Part shown: piece by piece, positions 12,062 through 25,559 of the stretch
How positions within the stretch are numbered: position 1 is the stretch's first letter
How the letters are laid out: each line of letters opens with the position of its first letter
Assembly: GCA_025267735.1 (NCBI GenBank)
Contig: CM046293.1
Coordinates: 9,882,560 to 9,946,559, forward strand
Source: Mactra quadrangularis
Lineage: Eukaryota; Mollusca; Bivalvia; Venerida; Mactridae
Direction: 5' to 3'
Length of the DNA stretch: 64,000 nucleotides
Made by a program: the position numbers and the translations under genes
Notes under the pieces: generated by a model
Seen by the model: only the letters and a program-made list of their open reading frames with translations
The model's database searches: none
What the model was told of the DNA's origin: nothing

Positions 12062-12938
12062 CTGACAGCGCTATCGGCGCTTTGATTTTAACGCTATGAA
12101 TTATGATTGTATCTGTATATAGTTATATTGTAAGTAGTCTCTCAGACTAAAAAGGCGTATGCCCAACAATAAATATAAAACAAAAATATTATAGTGTATT
12201 TCCTAATTAAAAAAGTGAGTATCCTACAAGATAATTTTTTTTAGGTTGTAGACAAAAAGTTACAAATATATGATATGAAAACATTTATGACCACATTGGA
12301 AGTAACCTTAATGAGTGTATAGTGTTTATATATGTTATGTTTCACGACAATTAAACAACATTGTTGGGTCTACAGTTGTTTGTTTGTATCAAATGTCTAC
12401 ATACATGCATGTAAGTATGTACCAAACATCAACTCCCATTTGGACAGCTGATCTAGGGATCGATCTATCCTGGGCGACGCAAATGTTTTCAGAGGTCCAC
12501 ATTGAAGATTGGATTTATCCAAATATGTAGCCTCGTTAAATAAATTATATTGTGCTATTTTCATTATATTATTAGGATTACAGCTTCCGCATTTAACTAT
12601 ATAAAATAAATCTACATACAGCGACATATAGTGTAACGCTCAATGCGCGTTCATATGGAATCGCAAGCATTACTTTAATAGTGTAATCAACTGTACGCTT
12701 GTATATGAAATGTTTAGAAAATAAAGGAAGTTATTGAAATGAGTCATTTAACTCAACACACATTTTATTTCCTGTTTTCTTCATAGACATGAATGAAAAG
12801 TGAAGCATCATCTCCATTGGATTATTTGAGAAGCATTTCATATCCTTTATGATCATCTAATTACAACATATAAGCATCTTCCTTATATAAGACGCGACTA
12901 ACTATCTCATGCAATCTTATTCTATAATAATCTACAAT

Positions 12939-13024
12939 TTAGTTCACTATCAACCGAACTATATTGTCTGATTTTATATCTAGACATCTCTTGAGAGAAC
13001 AGGAATTAAAAGATGTCTCTATCA
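12939..13024 (-). CDS. Terminal-exon-like block, IETSFNSCSLKRCLDIKSDN
   Basis: A strong acceptor (TTATTTATTTCCCTGCAG|TG) opens a frame of 27 codons ending at TAA. The peptide begins IETSFNSCSLKRCLDIKSDN and ends IVRLIVN. The 11.0-kb copy keeps ten of the first sixteen residues. The end SDNIVRLIVN loosely recalls DNIVVRLDRN at 10.2 kb. It belongs to the same minus-strand duplicated cluster. Its function is unknown, and expression is uncertain because the sister copies are broken. Confidence 0.42.
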
Positions 13025-13497
13025 CTGCAGGGAAATAAATAAGATCACGTAACATGTTACCAAGAATTGCTCTCAAGTTTCATCAGCGAACATTTTAAAT
13101 GATAAAGCACACAGACGGGAATTCGTCGGAGACATATGTATTGGCCAGTTTTACAAAATGTTCACATATTGTCGGGTTTATAATACTTAGATGTTTCAGT
13201 TAATAAATTCATTTCTTTATTTATATCTATACATAAAGGTACGTGTAGTTCAATGACCGTATATGTAGTAGGTAATGCTAATATTCAACTTTATTTGTTC
13301 AATAGGATTAAGGTAAAACTTATTAAAAAAAATAAAATTCGGACTGCAACGTCTGTTGGCTTAAAGCTATTCAAATATGTTTATTGAATCATTAAAGAAT
13401 TCACATTGCACACTAAAAAGCACAATTACCCATCAGAAATTGGTATCTTAAAATAATTAAAGTGAAGTCAGTATAAACTTATAACGTCTTTTTTGCA

Positions 13498-13680
13498 GGG
13501 TTTAACACCGTAGCAACACATTGTATAGGTTATATCACGGCGGTCAATCCATAATCAGTGGTAGGAGGAATAATGGCTGTAGAAAATTATTTCTTGACCG
13601 AAAAGTTTGCTCCGCCCGGGAATCGAAACTGCAATCTCTCGATCAGTAGACTTTTGCGCTGCCAACTAAGGTAGCCGTCT
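13498..13680 (-). mobile_element. SINE family B with internal deletion
   Basis: The minus strand has the head (GCTACCTTAGTTGGCAGCGC), a worn B-box GTTTCGATTCCC and family-specific ends (TATAGGTTATATCACGGCGGTCA). About 110 bp of the middle found in the 18.9-kb and 30.8-kb copies is missing. This is an old, degenerate copy. Confidence 0.8.
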
Positions 13681-16485
13681 GTAATGGAAATGAATTAGTA
13701 AGAGTGGTTAAACTTGTCACTTATAATTTCGTTAATTGCCTTAATTGTTTCCATATTTTGAAGATCCTCTTATACATGGCTCAAAATGATGTTCAATTTA
13801 ACAAAATAAGTTGCTATACATAATTCCAGGAATATCAAAATCTAATATTTTAGGAAATTTAACTGAGATCCTACAAATACTTTAAAGTGAACAATCAATA
13901 CCGCTGTCTGAGTTTAAAAACGAATACAGCCATAATAGAATGTTTATGGGCGATTAGAAAGAGTTTTAAAAGTAATCTAGCATTGATTCATGTTTATTTA
14001 AATGTTTTATTGCAATATACAGTGACATCAGAAGCCATTAAAGATTATAAAGCCAGACAGAAAACGTGGGGTTTGAACATAAATTAAAACTGTTATATGA
14101 ACTTAAATTTAAATAATAGTAATATCAACATTATAGAAGTTTACATTGATATAGTCACAACTGCGATGCTGTTATTTGATAACACAATATGCATTAATTG
14201 ATATTATATTTGTTACTATTTCAGTCGTTGTTAATTAACGTGATGCACATTTGCATTGTCCTTACTGACTGTTTTGAGTTTGACTTTCACTTATAAGCAT
14301 GCGTAAGTTTTTTTTTTTCGCTAAAAGTATGAGATATTGTCGCACACGTCAACTTTGAAAATGAACATTCTGTGTTCTATTATCTAAGACATACTGCTTG
14401 TAGTCTTGTATTGATCAGTAGAAACATATGTATTAAACAATGATCACATTCATATATTTGAAACATACATTAACTTCTTCATACTTGTTTGACAGTAGAA
14501 TTACACAAAAAAACTTTTGTTGCAATTTGTTTGACGTCAAGATTTATTATGATCGGGCTATTGATATATTTAAAAACTATATCATATGTAGTTAACGATA
14601 TAAATTATCCTTTAATTAATGTAATGTTTTGGGATTTGTTAGTATTGATTGAACGAAATAAAACGCCGAACAAAGTTGGAAGTCAATACTCTTACACATA
14701 CAAATCTTGAATTGGTGATGATTCAAACTCCTTCCATGATCTTACTAGACGATGTGAAACCCTTGAGAGCTGTTATAATTGCTCCCATACAACACCCTTG
14801 TAGCCAGTATAAACAATCGAAATCATTGGAGATTTATTTGCATTGTAGTATCTGATAGAAACGTGTTGTTAACTACTTCCACATACACGTGAGGGATAAA
14901 GGTTAGACATTGTCTATGATTAAATCAAAATAAACACCGAAATTGCAAACACTATTTTTTTCCTCAGTACAATTATTATCCATGATAGTCTAGTCCACGA
15001 AACATTTAAATCGACTGTTTTTGTTATGGTAGTAGATATTATATATATACGTATACAGTATATATTTACTATATATTAAATAATAACTGCAAGACATACT
15101 ATTTCTTTTCAAATTTATATATATGGTCAGTATTACCATTAGTCTGGTTATTGAACATTGCATTGCAATTATAATTGTTTGTCTTCATATGTTTGTGAAC
15201 AGTCCATTGTTTACACGTTTGCCTCAATTACCATCAATTTTTGAGAGGATTCCTGTCTAGGTATTTGCTCGGACGATATTAAACGTGGGTTATCTCAGAT
15301 AACAAATCTACGTCACAAATATAAACAATGCTTGTTAAAACTCTTTTGGCAATGTTTTGATACTGATATTCTGGAATTTGGTCTGAACGGTTGGTTTATA
15401 TTTATTATTTATAGGTCAATCTTAAATATGGGTCACAATGGGTCAAACACTATGTCACACAACTGTCAATGGTACTTAGGTGAGCTAAGAAGAATCACAC
15501 GAACAAAACAAAGTAAGCTGCGTAAACATAAAATCGAATTAGATGTTCGTGATATTTTAAATATATGTTGCGACTGAGTTACCCAAGAAACCAGTACTAG
15601 TAAACGATCCGAAGTAATTGACAAATATTACACACATAAAGCATGGCTATACATTTTATATGAAATTGAATACGTTGATAACCATTGTAGTGTAATAGTC
15701 AGAATGACAACCAACAACTGATATTATAGTTGACTTTATAACGGATAACAAAGACGGTAATTTCAAGCGACTTTATCGTCTGATTTAAAGATAGGTAGTG
15801 ATCAATTGTATTAATGCTATCAAAGATAGACTCGTACATTTATATTGTGCATTTTAACATTGTATATATACAATGAATCAAACAATATGTCTGTGTGACG
15901 ACTGTAGCAATAATTCAAAGTTTTCAGACAAGTAAAATGAGCATGAGTAGTCATTAGGATTTGTTTTTCTTGTTTTAAATAGTTTATCGGAATATACTGG
16001 GGTGATAGACGCAATTACAAAGAAACAACCAGACTAAAAAGGATGTATTGAACATAGGATATAAATATAATATTGACGTTATTCAAAGTTAATGTATACC
16101 CACACAGAAAATAATATAATAGATTACTGACCACAGCATCAGTTTTTTTACAAACCATTGTAATCAAAATGGTCTAAACAAATTAAATCAACTTCAAAAC
16201 CTTTGTCTAGACATTGATATTTCAAATAGATTTAAGCATACTTTATATATGTGGTAAAAATAGTACAATAATTATAAACTACAGACAAAGTAAATGGTTT
16301 TATAAGTTGTCTCATATAAAATACGTTCAGGGTATCATCTAGCTTAGATTTTTAAGATATCAGAACACCCTAGACATAACTAAAGATTTATAACTTGAGA
16401 TATATACTTAGTATGATTCTTGAATCATAAAGTAATGTTAGTGTGTAGTAAATTGTTTTTCAGTATTGTCATCATTTTTTTTCAG
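13681..16485. other. A+T-rich stretch, weak coding hints only
   Basis: A frame at 14649-14855 (containing TPSMILLDDVKPLRAVII) is less A+T-rich than its surroundings, but it has no splice support and no paralogue. Near 15.05 kb an alternating AT palindrome (ATATATACGTATACAGTATA) occurs. Nothing else can be supported. Confidence 0.35.
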
Positions 16486-16547
16486 TGGAAACTTATGATG
16501 CTGAGATACACAAAGGGTGACTGTAAAGCAGACACTGTCATCGCAAT
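16486..16547 (+). CDS. Possible internal exon, KGDCKADTVIA
   Basis: A good acceptor (CATTTTTTTTCAG|TGG) and a donor (GCAAT|GTATGT) bound 62 nt that read WKLMMLRYTKGDCKADTVIA and end with a two-base overhang AT. The next possible exon at 17293 starts with G after TTTCAG, giving ATG across the junction. The layout (C then AT|GT) resembles the 27983-28077 exon. The 101-codon frame here simply reads through the putative introns. Support is thin. Confidence 0.3.
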
Positions 16548-17292
16548 GTATGTTTGCGTCTTCATTATATTAATTGAATTCATATTATGTTCGGACACTT
16601 TAAGTCTGTATGCCGCCCATATATTTTTAAGCATACATATTACTTTACGCTTTATAATGTGTGTTCAACATTTTATATTCTCAATTAAAATGGTTAATTC
16701 TATCAATCGTTTCAAATACCTATAGCAACTTTACCGCTGTTATACATCCAAATAATGTACAACTTCAATGCTTAATGTATTACAGTAGACGATAAATGTG
16801 TGAAGTATGAGACTGTACTTTGTCCTTTCTGATTGTGATCAACATTTAAAAAGACACACAAAACATGTATTTGTATTCTCTAATGATTCAGTCAACAAAC
16901 AAGATTGTGAAAAAGTGTCAAGAAGTAATTCAATTAACGTCACTCACTACAGCATTAATTGTAAAGAGGGTAATCCCTAAGGTTACACGTGACATTTTAC
17001 CCGATACATGTCGGCTTTAATTGCAATATTTGCGCATTTGAAAATAAAATACAAAACATCTAACTGCAAGATTGTTTTCTTAATTTTGTGAAATGTTAAT
17101 ATAGGACTTTAAAGAGACACGATAATTACAATTTTCTGTCGGTTTAACAATTAGCAAAATTACGTGGAATTATTAGCTTTTTTCTATCAAATGTGTAATC
17201 GTACGATCGAATCAGTAGGGAATACTGAACGCTTCCTTAATCACACGAAAAAAACAGTGCTAGTATTGTCTTTTGGTTTAATAATGTTTCAG

Positions 17293-17341
17293 GTTTGGAC
17301 ATCTTCAACTACGATGCAACTGTATGGTCGTTCATGTCTGA
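17293..17341 (+). CDS. Possible terminal exon after 16.5 kb
   Basis: Acceptor TTTAATAATGTTTCAG|G. In the phase matching the preceding exon it reads FGHLQLRCNCMVVHV and stops. In another phase it reads LDIFNYDATVWSFMSDYSIL and stops at about 17380. The two phases cannot both be right, so this is a candidate only. Confidence 0.22.
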
Positions 17342-18107
17342 CTACTCAATACTTGAACAACAACAAATTTGCATAGTTTAAAACCGTAACATTTTATTAT
17401 TTAAACAGTTTATCACCTTCCCTTACAATCGATGCATAGCAGGGACGTTTCTGCTGCCTACACATGTATTATAGTAATTGGACACATTCTCAGATTTTTG
17501 AGATTATATTTCGTATCTTCTGGCAATTCGTCTTAATTTTGTGTGTGCATCAAATAGCTGTCATCAGTTACTGGCTGAATGTTGGTTAATATGTTAATAA
17601 AATGATGCTGAAATATTGCCTAAAACATATTTCAGTGTTAAATTATGTCTACATAGTGACTTGAAACGTAAATAGGAAATACGGTTATTGTGTGAAGCTA
17701 TCTTTCGAAAACTAACTGTACCCATGTACAGTATGCAAATCAATAAAAGCACTATTATAGTATTTGTGTAAAACACCACATTTATACAAATAGGAAGTTA
17801 TTAAGAAATACGTATATCGTACAAACGTGTATCTAAAACCTAAATACATACCAGTTCAACAATGAATGTAATTATTGTTGATACTTTGATATCAAGCCAG
17901 ACTGGTTTGACGTTTTGGTGAAACCTGCTTTGGATTTGATAAAGGAACTGTTGAACTGATTCTTAATAGTTCGAAAAAACATTAAACTATTGCGACAAAT
18001 GTTGTCTTCAATTACTGTAGGCAAATACTATCCACGCAGTTTGAAACTATGTTTGGACATTCCACTGAAATTGATTGTGTTTATTATATTAACATGATTC
18101 GTTATAT

Positions 18108-18362
18108 TTTTGTTACACTAGATTTAACGCCGCGTCAACACAATTTAAATCATTGTACGGCGACCAGCGCACCTATAGACCATTGTCTATAACCAGTACT
18201 CACCTACCCTTCCACGAGGTCGGACACTTCTCCATATTATCTAATCAATGGAGGAAAATCGACATTATTGTCAAATTTTCATGGAAGGTTATAACCTCCC
18301 GGGTGGGATTCAAATTCGCACCCCCTCGGGCACGAGATTCCAAATCGCGGCGCGCTACCAAC
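18108..18362 (-). mobile_element. SINE family C, slightly 5'-truncated
   Basis: The minus strand reads GTTGGTAGCGCGC (A-box), a worn B-box and the family C body (AACCTTCCATGAAAATTTGA, TTGATTAGATAATATGGAGA) down to GACGCGGCGTTAAATC. A perfect 13-bp target-site duplication, TGATTCGTTATAT, lies at 18095-18107 and 18363-18375. The left end of the tRNA head is missing, and the duplication abuts the break, so truncation happened at insertion. Confidence 0.92.
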
Positions 18363-18910
18363 TGATTCGTTATATAATCAAGTGCGAAGTAGAACAATTT
18401 ACAACGCTAGAACATAACATGTATCATAATATGAAACCAACCAGTGTATGCAAACCGTCTTTGATGGAAACTTGTTTGATATTTGTAGATCTTTTCTATG
18501 TCTGCATTGTAGTACATTTAGCATGCCAAATGAATGTTCGGATTATTGTGTTCCTTTTTAGCCATCATTAACATACAAACGACACAAATGACACTTGTCT
18601 CACTATCATGAGGAACATGTATTTTCAACAATGTTTGTATTTCCTACATTATTGAAGTAACGATATTTCGTGATAGTACAGCCGAAGGCAACTTGACATG
18701 GAAGTTATAATGTAGCTTACTATAATCGCATTACTTCGTTGATAAGATTCAGTAAGACAGTGATTAAATTGTATTTACAGCCGTTGGCAAATAAATGTAA
18801 GAAAAGTCTTATTAAATATTGCGGATCGCGACAGTTCTCAAGAATGAAGAACATTTTAAGTTATTATATTGAGCTACTGCAGACAGACATTTCTTTTATT
18901 TATTGTTTTT

Positions 18911-19205
18911 ATGCCGTAGCAACACATTGTATGGGTGGTATAACGGCGGTTAGTCAACCTACACACTCCTCCGGGAAAGGCTAAATCTCTGCATTTTAGC
19001 TGCTTTTAACCAACTACTAAGAGCATACTTTCGTCATTGCTTGACAACTGTCCTACATAATTAAAAATCATTGGTAGGGGGTAGAATGGCATTAGAAATA
19101 ATTTCATGACCAAGCTCCACGAAAGTATGCTCCGCCCGGGAATCGAACCCACGACCCTCGATCAGTAGACTTTCGTGCTACATATACCGACTGAGCTAGC
19201 CGGGT
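18911..19205 (-). mobile_element. SINE family B, near full length
   Basis: The minus strand gives the head CCCGGCTAGCTCAGTCGGTA with a 5-bp insertion (ATATG) before GTAGCACG. B-box GGTTCGATTCC and the complete family B body follow, ending TTGCTACGGCAT. It explains the short frame that ends at about 18984. Confidence 0.9.
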
Positions 19206-21144
19206 AGCTAACATACTTTTCTGGATATCGCGTATTTGATTTGAAAATACAACCGTGCAGTATTATGTATTAATATGCAAAATCTCAGACATAATGAAAT
19301 TTTATAACTTAAAAGGCAATTTAAGACTTCTTAAGATGTTTACTATCAATATTTTCTGGTTGAATGTAAAACTTTATTGTTTCAATGAAAAGTGCAGCTG
19401 ATGTTTAAACAATGCTAGATGAAATGCATGCAGATGACAAGGTCACCTCATAGCTGAATACATCTTAATGTTTACTTTATTTTCCAGGATAGGTTCGTGT
19501 ATATCCCCTTCCAAATCATGTCATTTTAAGGTCATAGGATTGTTACTGGCTTCAAGTATTCTAATCGGTTGTCTTATAAATCTGTCATTATATTTCATAC
19601 ATCACATTTCAAGCAGACAGTTAACATAAAACTCTCTTATAAAATAACAGTTTATGGTATTTTACAATCAGGAGTTTGTTTCCCTATATAACAATATTGT
19701 CTGACTTTCTGATATCTGACAATTTTTTTTTGGACATTTTAGTGGTATATTCCTTCTCCGGAATAGTGTATGTTTTTCTTTATAAGTTAGCATATAACTT
19801 ATCCACGACAGATAATGCTCAGGATGACAATATAAAATTGTTATGAAGTATTTATTCTAATATGTTTTATAAGTGGCTTGTTGGTGTAATGGTATATCGT
19901 TTTATCATTACAAGCATGCTTGACTAAGGGGTGGTGGTTTATCAGCCACGCAAATATTGTCATAACAAACTATAATACCTTTAATTTCTAAATACTGCAC
20001 TATATGTGGCATTGGATTGTATAGTTTTGTGTTTGCTAAAACATGCCATCATTAATCACAAAATATCAACTAATAAGACCATTGCAACACAAAATCCATA
20101 CTACTTTGTGTAATAGTTATATATGAAAAACTAAGCGTCAAATTTAAAACATTGTCATTATTTATATTTTATCAAAGTAATTTATTCTCACTGTAACAAC
20201 CCAATGTATTAGTTAATCAGTCCTTGTGCACAGATTGATTAAGACCTGTCTAGGAATAATATAGAAATACTCGATTATGCGACATATCTGAATAAGTGTT
20301 AAAAAACGACATAAATGTCACGATTTGCATCACACGTTTCACTCTTAATGTTCAGACGTTGGACATTTGTAAAAATTATATTTGCTATTGTTATGCAGAT
20401 ATCGATACAAAATGTCATGCTTCACCATTCATGATTATAGTTTCTACTGCATCAACATTCGTATTTAAACTGTCAGCAAAAAGCATGAACCCATAATTGT
20501 TACTAAAATCCTATGTGAATTATTACTTCTAAAGTGATATTATTTTTGAACTTAGAATACTAATGAGCGCAGTAACTAGTAATTTGAATATATTAAAATT
20601 GAATAACGTTGGTTAATAATACGTTAAGTTAATCATTCATGGTATTAAGCAACTATAAAACAAGAACAGATGACTGGAAATATTCGAGACAAAACAATCA
20701 GAGAGAGACCTATACACGTTTTCGATTCATTTTATATTTGAACTTCATTCAATAATTCTTCTCTAACTGGCAATTTGAATATTTCATAGTTACATTATAT
20801 GGAAAATGAAGACATTACCAAAAAGCCAGACAATCCAAGCTAAGAATAAACATTAAACCATCAACATTTAGATAAAATATCATAAAGAAATATTTGGTAT
20901 TCCATATCAAAATAAACAGTAGACATATAAATTAGGCTATACTGTCTTCTTCAATGACTTCAAAACTTAACGTTCTGGTATAACAGTTAAGTACGATATC
21001 CATATGAATGCGGTTGTTCTTATATAAGAATTATATCGAATGCTGGTGAATATATTTATTCAGTCTTATCATACTGGAGGAAGTTACACATCATTTCCTA
21101 GAATATTTACTCTACACGACCACACAAACAACCAGCTAAATGAT
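19206..21144. other. A+T-rich non-coding stretch
   Basis: Apart from the tRNA-like sequence at 19.87 kb, I see only chance frames of at most 66 codons and no splice-supported exon. Confidence 0.5.
19873..19949 (+). pseudogene. tRNA-like pseudogene or SINE head
   Basis: 77 nt start with GTGGCT and end with AGCCAC, which can pair as an acceptor stem. The D-arm TTGGTGTAATGGTATATC is a perfect A-box resembling tRNA-Gln. The T-arm (GGTGGTTTATCAGCC) does not fit a B-box and no clean anticodon arm forms, so it is not a functional tRNA gene. Confidence 0.4.
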
Positions 21145-21300
21145 AAATAATAATAATAATATTTATTTGGCATGGTGTACACATAGCATAATTACAATAA
21201 CACCAGGGATAGCACAAAAAGTCAAATCCTTATTTCCATTGCTGTCCCTATGTGTTGGTGGCGCGACATAGAGAGGCAATGATAAAACGATAATGAAATA
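21145..21300 (-). mobile_element. LINE 3' end, TAA-repeat tail
   Basis: On the minus strand G+C-richer sequence leads to GTACACCATGCCAAATAAAT and then an (ATT)n tail. This is the usual look of the 3' end of a non-LTR retrotransposon with a trinucleotide tail. No reverse transcriptase frame is left. The clade is not assigned. Confidence 0.5.
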
Positions 21301-21482
21301 AAATATGATTAAGACCAATACAACGAAAAGCTTGTTTACTAACTATCGCCAGAACAAAAAAAAATGTTTACTGTCACCTTCATTGTAAAGTACAAAAAAG
21401 AATATAGTAGAAAATATGAACTGCTGTTTTAAATTTACAGCACCACAATATTTCTATGTAATTTGTTGACTACATCAAACTC

Positions 21483-21700
21483 TTACACTTGCTGCTGAAA
21501 TAATGGAACTTCGTCTCTCCGTACATATATAACGGCGTGTGATGTTCTAGCCATTGGCGTTGTAACGTCTTCAATAAGATATACGGTGTCATATTCTAAT
21601 CGTATTAGGGATTTGAGAAGATTCTGAGAGACAGCAGTTAAAATAGATTTACTTCCAAAGGCAAATATAGATTGTTTTGTAGATATAAAAGAAATTTTCT
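21483..21700 (-). CDS. Possible terminal exon of an unidentified gene
   Basis: Acceptor GATATTTTGATTTCAG|AG opens a phase of 71 codons to TAA. It is less A+T-rich than the surroundings and reads plausibly as protein (LIRLEYDTVYLIEDV, ARTSHAVIYVRRDEVPLFQQ). It needs a one-base overhang from the exon before. Candidate upstream exons on this strand (23.7 kb) do not supply that phase directly. I recognise no family, and no paralogue exists in the window. Confidence 0.33.
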
Positions 21701-23722
21701 CTGAAATCAAAATATCTCAGTTAATGTATTTCAAATTGTATCACGAATTGTAATATAATTTAGACTTGTTTTCAAAAAATAGACGAGCGTATCAGGAAAA
21801 GGAGCATCTTAAGTAATAGGAATAGCCAGACAACACAATAAACTGACGTGTGTTTTCATTTTAGTTATGGTATTGCATGAATAATATTTTTTATAACAAA
21901 ATGAGCTTTTGTATCACAACCGTTGTTTTCAAACTGATTAGATTATTAACAGTATGACATACACAATTGAAAGGAAATATGATAATGTGGGTGTCATTAG
22001 TACGATGTTATAACGGCAAACAATATACATAAACTACAGTACTTTTTTAAACCTCACCGTTATATACGTTGACGAAGATATAATAACTAACATTGGAAAA
22101 TAAAAAATATGCAATACAAACGTTTAAACACAAGTTATTTCAGCTAAAGTAATCTTATTTATATACACAACTACTTGCATCTTGTCAATCTTACTGCCCG
22201 TTGACAAAGCTTGTTTTGATAGTACATGGAATAATGAACTTGACAAAGACCAAATCATAACAGCAGTTTGTCATTTATTATACATAATTATAAATATTAC
22301 TATTTTACATGTAGTATCTTAACGTGGTGTAATTTTAAGATAAATCACCATATTAACCATATAAGTATAGATTTGCATTTAAAAGATGGACTGCCTTAGT
22401 GTATGATGATTTAGTTCAATATCATAGAGCATGTTCTCATAAATAAATATAATTTTAATGGCTTCAGTTTAAAAGATACCGAAAACCTGTAAATTCTAAT
22501 TTACGTTGTGCAAAGGTTAGTGTCGTTTTTTTTTGTAAAACGTATCTGCAGAAATTAAGTTGCTTAGATAATCAATTTGATACTATTTAAACATTATTGC
22601 ATTTTTCTTTCACTTACAAGCCCAACATGTTTTTTGCAATTTTATTAACTTATTATCTCATGTATAAACATAGAACCCCGTTTATAGCAGTGATTAATTT
22701 CTGCTAGGTCAACAAAAATGCATTAGTAAACATCTCTCAAAATGGACTCTCACGAATAAATTATCATATGCACACATAAACATGCCCATATACATGATTA
22801 ATGTCTAATCAAACCTTCAAATATTTGACGGCTTTCACTTAACGGCGTAGTGATTGCTTGCTTTGAGTCAACATCTTAGAAGACTGCGTCATATACGTAT
22901 ACGTTAGTATCTTTGTTTAGTTCAACGGTTAATGCCTTCCCAATATAGCGCGACTAAAGCACACCATTATAACTCTTTCGTAAAGTAAATACTGCATACT
23001 GTACAGAAACCATCTAACTTAGTCTAGACAATTTGTGAAACAAACACTCAATAATACATTTCTGGGAATTTTCTCAATCATGATGTCAATACATACAAGT
23101 GCTAAAATGATACTATTATCTTTCTTCAACCATTCTTCAAACATCTTCAGTGAATATTTTAATAAAAATAAAACACACACAATAGACAGGTTGGTAAAAC
23201 TGGTAAAATCAGTCACAAGCTTATTTTTACATTAATTTATTATCTCAATGAAATCCATTTGTATACATATTTACATGCGTATGCCTTTATTGTCAACCAT
23301 TGCCTTGAATTTCATCTTGTATTTTGATCTGATAAATCTGAGTATCAAGAACCATACCATAGTTCATCATTTTGTTTAAATACAGTTCATCAATTAAATT
23401 GTTTAGACTATATACTTGATATAACATCAAATTATCGTTTCCCATTCCCATTTATACTAGATTCTTTCTAGTCATTGCCTTGCTTAGATTCCTGTAGATG
23501 GTTAAGACCGAGAAAGACTAATGTCCCAGAACTATCGTACATACCATTTTCGAAAGTGTAGATAAAGTAAAAGTAAAAATCATACAAGCATAATTATTGT
23601 GATTGCAAATATTATCTTTTTAGATAATATATTTTTATTCACCATCTTGTAACCTTCACGCGAAACACAGTCGAAGCGCAAATTATAAAACAATTACAGT
23701 AATGTATACCGAAAGAAATTAC

Positions 23723-23884
23723 CTTAATTGTATTAAGTGTACAATAAATATTACTGAATATTGCAATTATGAAATTTTCACCCTGTTGTCTTACGATTGA
23801 GATTGCACTTAAATATGTCAAGAACAGTGTATGTAGACTGTTAGGGATCTGATTTAAAATGACTTCTCGTGAAACATGACACAT
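23723..23884 (-). CDS. Possible exon, REVILNQIPNSLHTLFLTYL
   Basis: 54 codons from an ATG (ATAACATGTGTC) end at a donor (AATTAAG|GTAATT). The peptide includes REVILNQIPNSLHTLFLTYL and a hydrophobic stretch FIIAIFSNIY. No confident acceptor or partner exon is seen, so it may be chance. Confidence 0.25.
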
Positions 23885-24039
23885 GTTATGTATCTATTTT
23901 ACTAGTCGAATAGTTTCGTTGTATACACTCTACATCTGGCCTTTCTAAAAGAGATACATATCACAATTGCAGTTTGAATAATCGCTACCACAATGACGAT
24001 CGTTTTAACAAAAAAAACTCAATGTTAACATAAACATGT

Positions 24040-24140
24040 AATAATAATAATGATACTTTATGCTTCCCTTCCTTACATAAACGTGTCATTACAATGTTGG
24101 CGTAAAATCAAGAAAATGAGACAACAGAAAATCAAGACGA
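24040..24140 (-). mobile_element. Possible LINE 3' end with ATT repeats
   Basis: The minus strand runs GGGAAGCATAAAGTATCATT into ATTATTATTAC, similar in style to the 21.1-kb element but not in sequence. This is a fragment only. Confidence 0.35.
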
Positions 24141-25080
24141 AAACTATAACTTATAAGTTAGACAGACAATTATTATGAACTTTAAATTATACAGTTGCCT
24201 GTAGCCAGCAAAAAAAAATAGTTTATTGTAATCAGATATGCTGTATGAAGACATCAACAAGGAAATCCAGACGAACAAAGTTAAATAACATAATAAAAAT
24301 AATTTGTTTATGTATAACTTTCAAAATAATTATGTTTTTTGTATAATGGTTATATAATCTATAAGCTAGACATTCAAAATTGAACGTTAACATTAAATTG
24401 TAAGGAAAATATGTATTGCCGTTCATAATAACACACAATCAGTTAAACAATTCTTATCGCAGACATGTATTATTTAATGCACTTGATAGTACAAACTAGA
24501 CGCAAGGTAAAACTAATTTAATTTGATTATTGTCATAAACTAGAACAAGCTAGTGAATTATGTGGTGAATAATTCAAAAGCTACATTGACAATCTGCCCT
24601 GATATTTGTCGACTGTAAATTTTACTGTACGATTATTTCAAATAAGAAAACAGACTTCAAGGCAATAGGTCTTATCTTCAATCTAGTAAATTACTACACC
24701 CGATTTACATCACGACGTAACGATTGTCATTTTGTTTTGACTTGCATTTATGATAATTGCAGAAATGACAAAGCGCATTTAGTCTTAGGCATAGAACACA
24801 AGACGGATTGTATAAATCACGCGAAGAAATAATCGCTACCATTATTGTTGTTGTAAAGTTTTTGGTGTTCACTTGTTTTAATGTACACGTCTATCATGTT
24901 TCAACATCGATTGACTTCAACAAATAATAGGAAACTTGTTACAGAGACTTAGTTTTTCAATTTAAAACATCAATGGAGGGTAATACAACACCTCCGTGAC
25001 AGTGTCTTTTGTCCTTATTTACTGTAAAGTTTATCTCTTGTGTAGTATTGATAATCATTCTAATCAAGTATAGTAATAGT

Positions 25081-25559
25081 TAGGGGTGTAACGGTTAACC
25101 GATATACCGGTTAATATTGCTATACGATTTCTAACAGTTTTAACCGGTTCGTTTTTCCTTGAACCGGTTTTTGAAGTTATGTGTCGCACTGTTTGTTTTA
25201 TCATAATCTGAAAGTTGAACGTTTAAATAAACGTAAAAATGTATTAAAAACTTGAAATAATCTTATTGTGCTTGAAAAGTTTAAACATTTAGTCAATTAA
25301 GAGAAACATATATTTTCAAAAGTCCATTTCAAAAATGCATTTTTCCATTAATTCAAATATTTGAATAAGAGATAGTTTAAAAAATACACAAATGTATGTA
25401 TATGTGTTATGCTGATCCAATTTGGATGATGAATATGCATAATAATTCATGATTTGCACGTCTACGCAAAAACCGGGTCGTATTGCAATATATTGCAATA
25501 CAGGTTTTGCATATTGCAATATATTGCAGTACGGTTTTTACCGTATTGTTACACCCCTA
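25081..25559. mobile_element. hAT-type non-autonomous transposon (479 bp)
   Basis: Inverted ends TAGGGGTGTAAC and GTTACACCCCTA are flanked by a perfect 8-bp duplication GTAATAGT (25073-25080 and 25560-25567), the hallmark of hAT elements. Subterminal boxes recur: AACCGGTT-type motifs on the left and ATTGCAATATATTGCA on the right. No transposase is encoded. The 67-69 codon frames over its right part are chance. Confidence 0.93.

Noticed and set aside
12315..12530. 71-codon frame ending DLGIDLSWATQMFSEVHIED...
   Set aside because: The last part looks protein-like, but there is no convincing acceptor, no paralogue, and an equally long frame lies on the opposite strand.
16420..16725. 101-codon plus-strand frame
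   Set aside because: Mostly hydrophobic residues from A+T-rich sequence. It reads through a better-defined 62-nt exon candidate and both flanking intron-like stretches.
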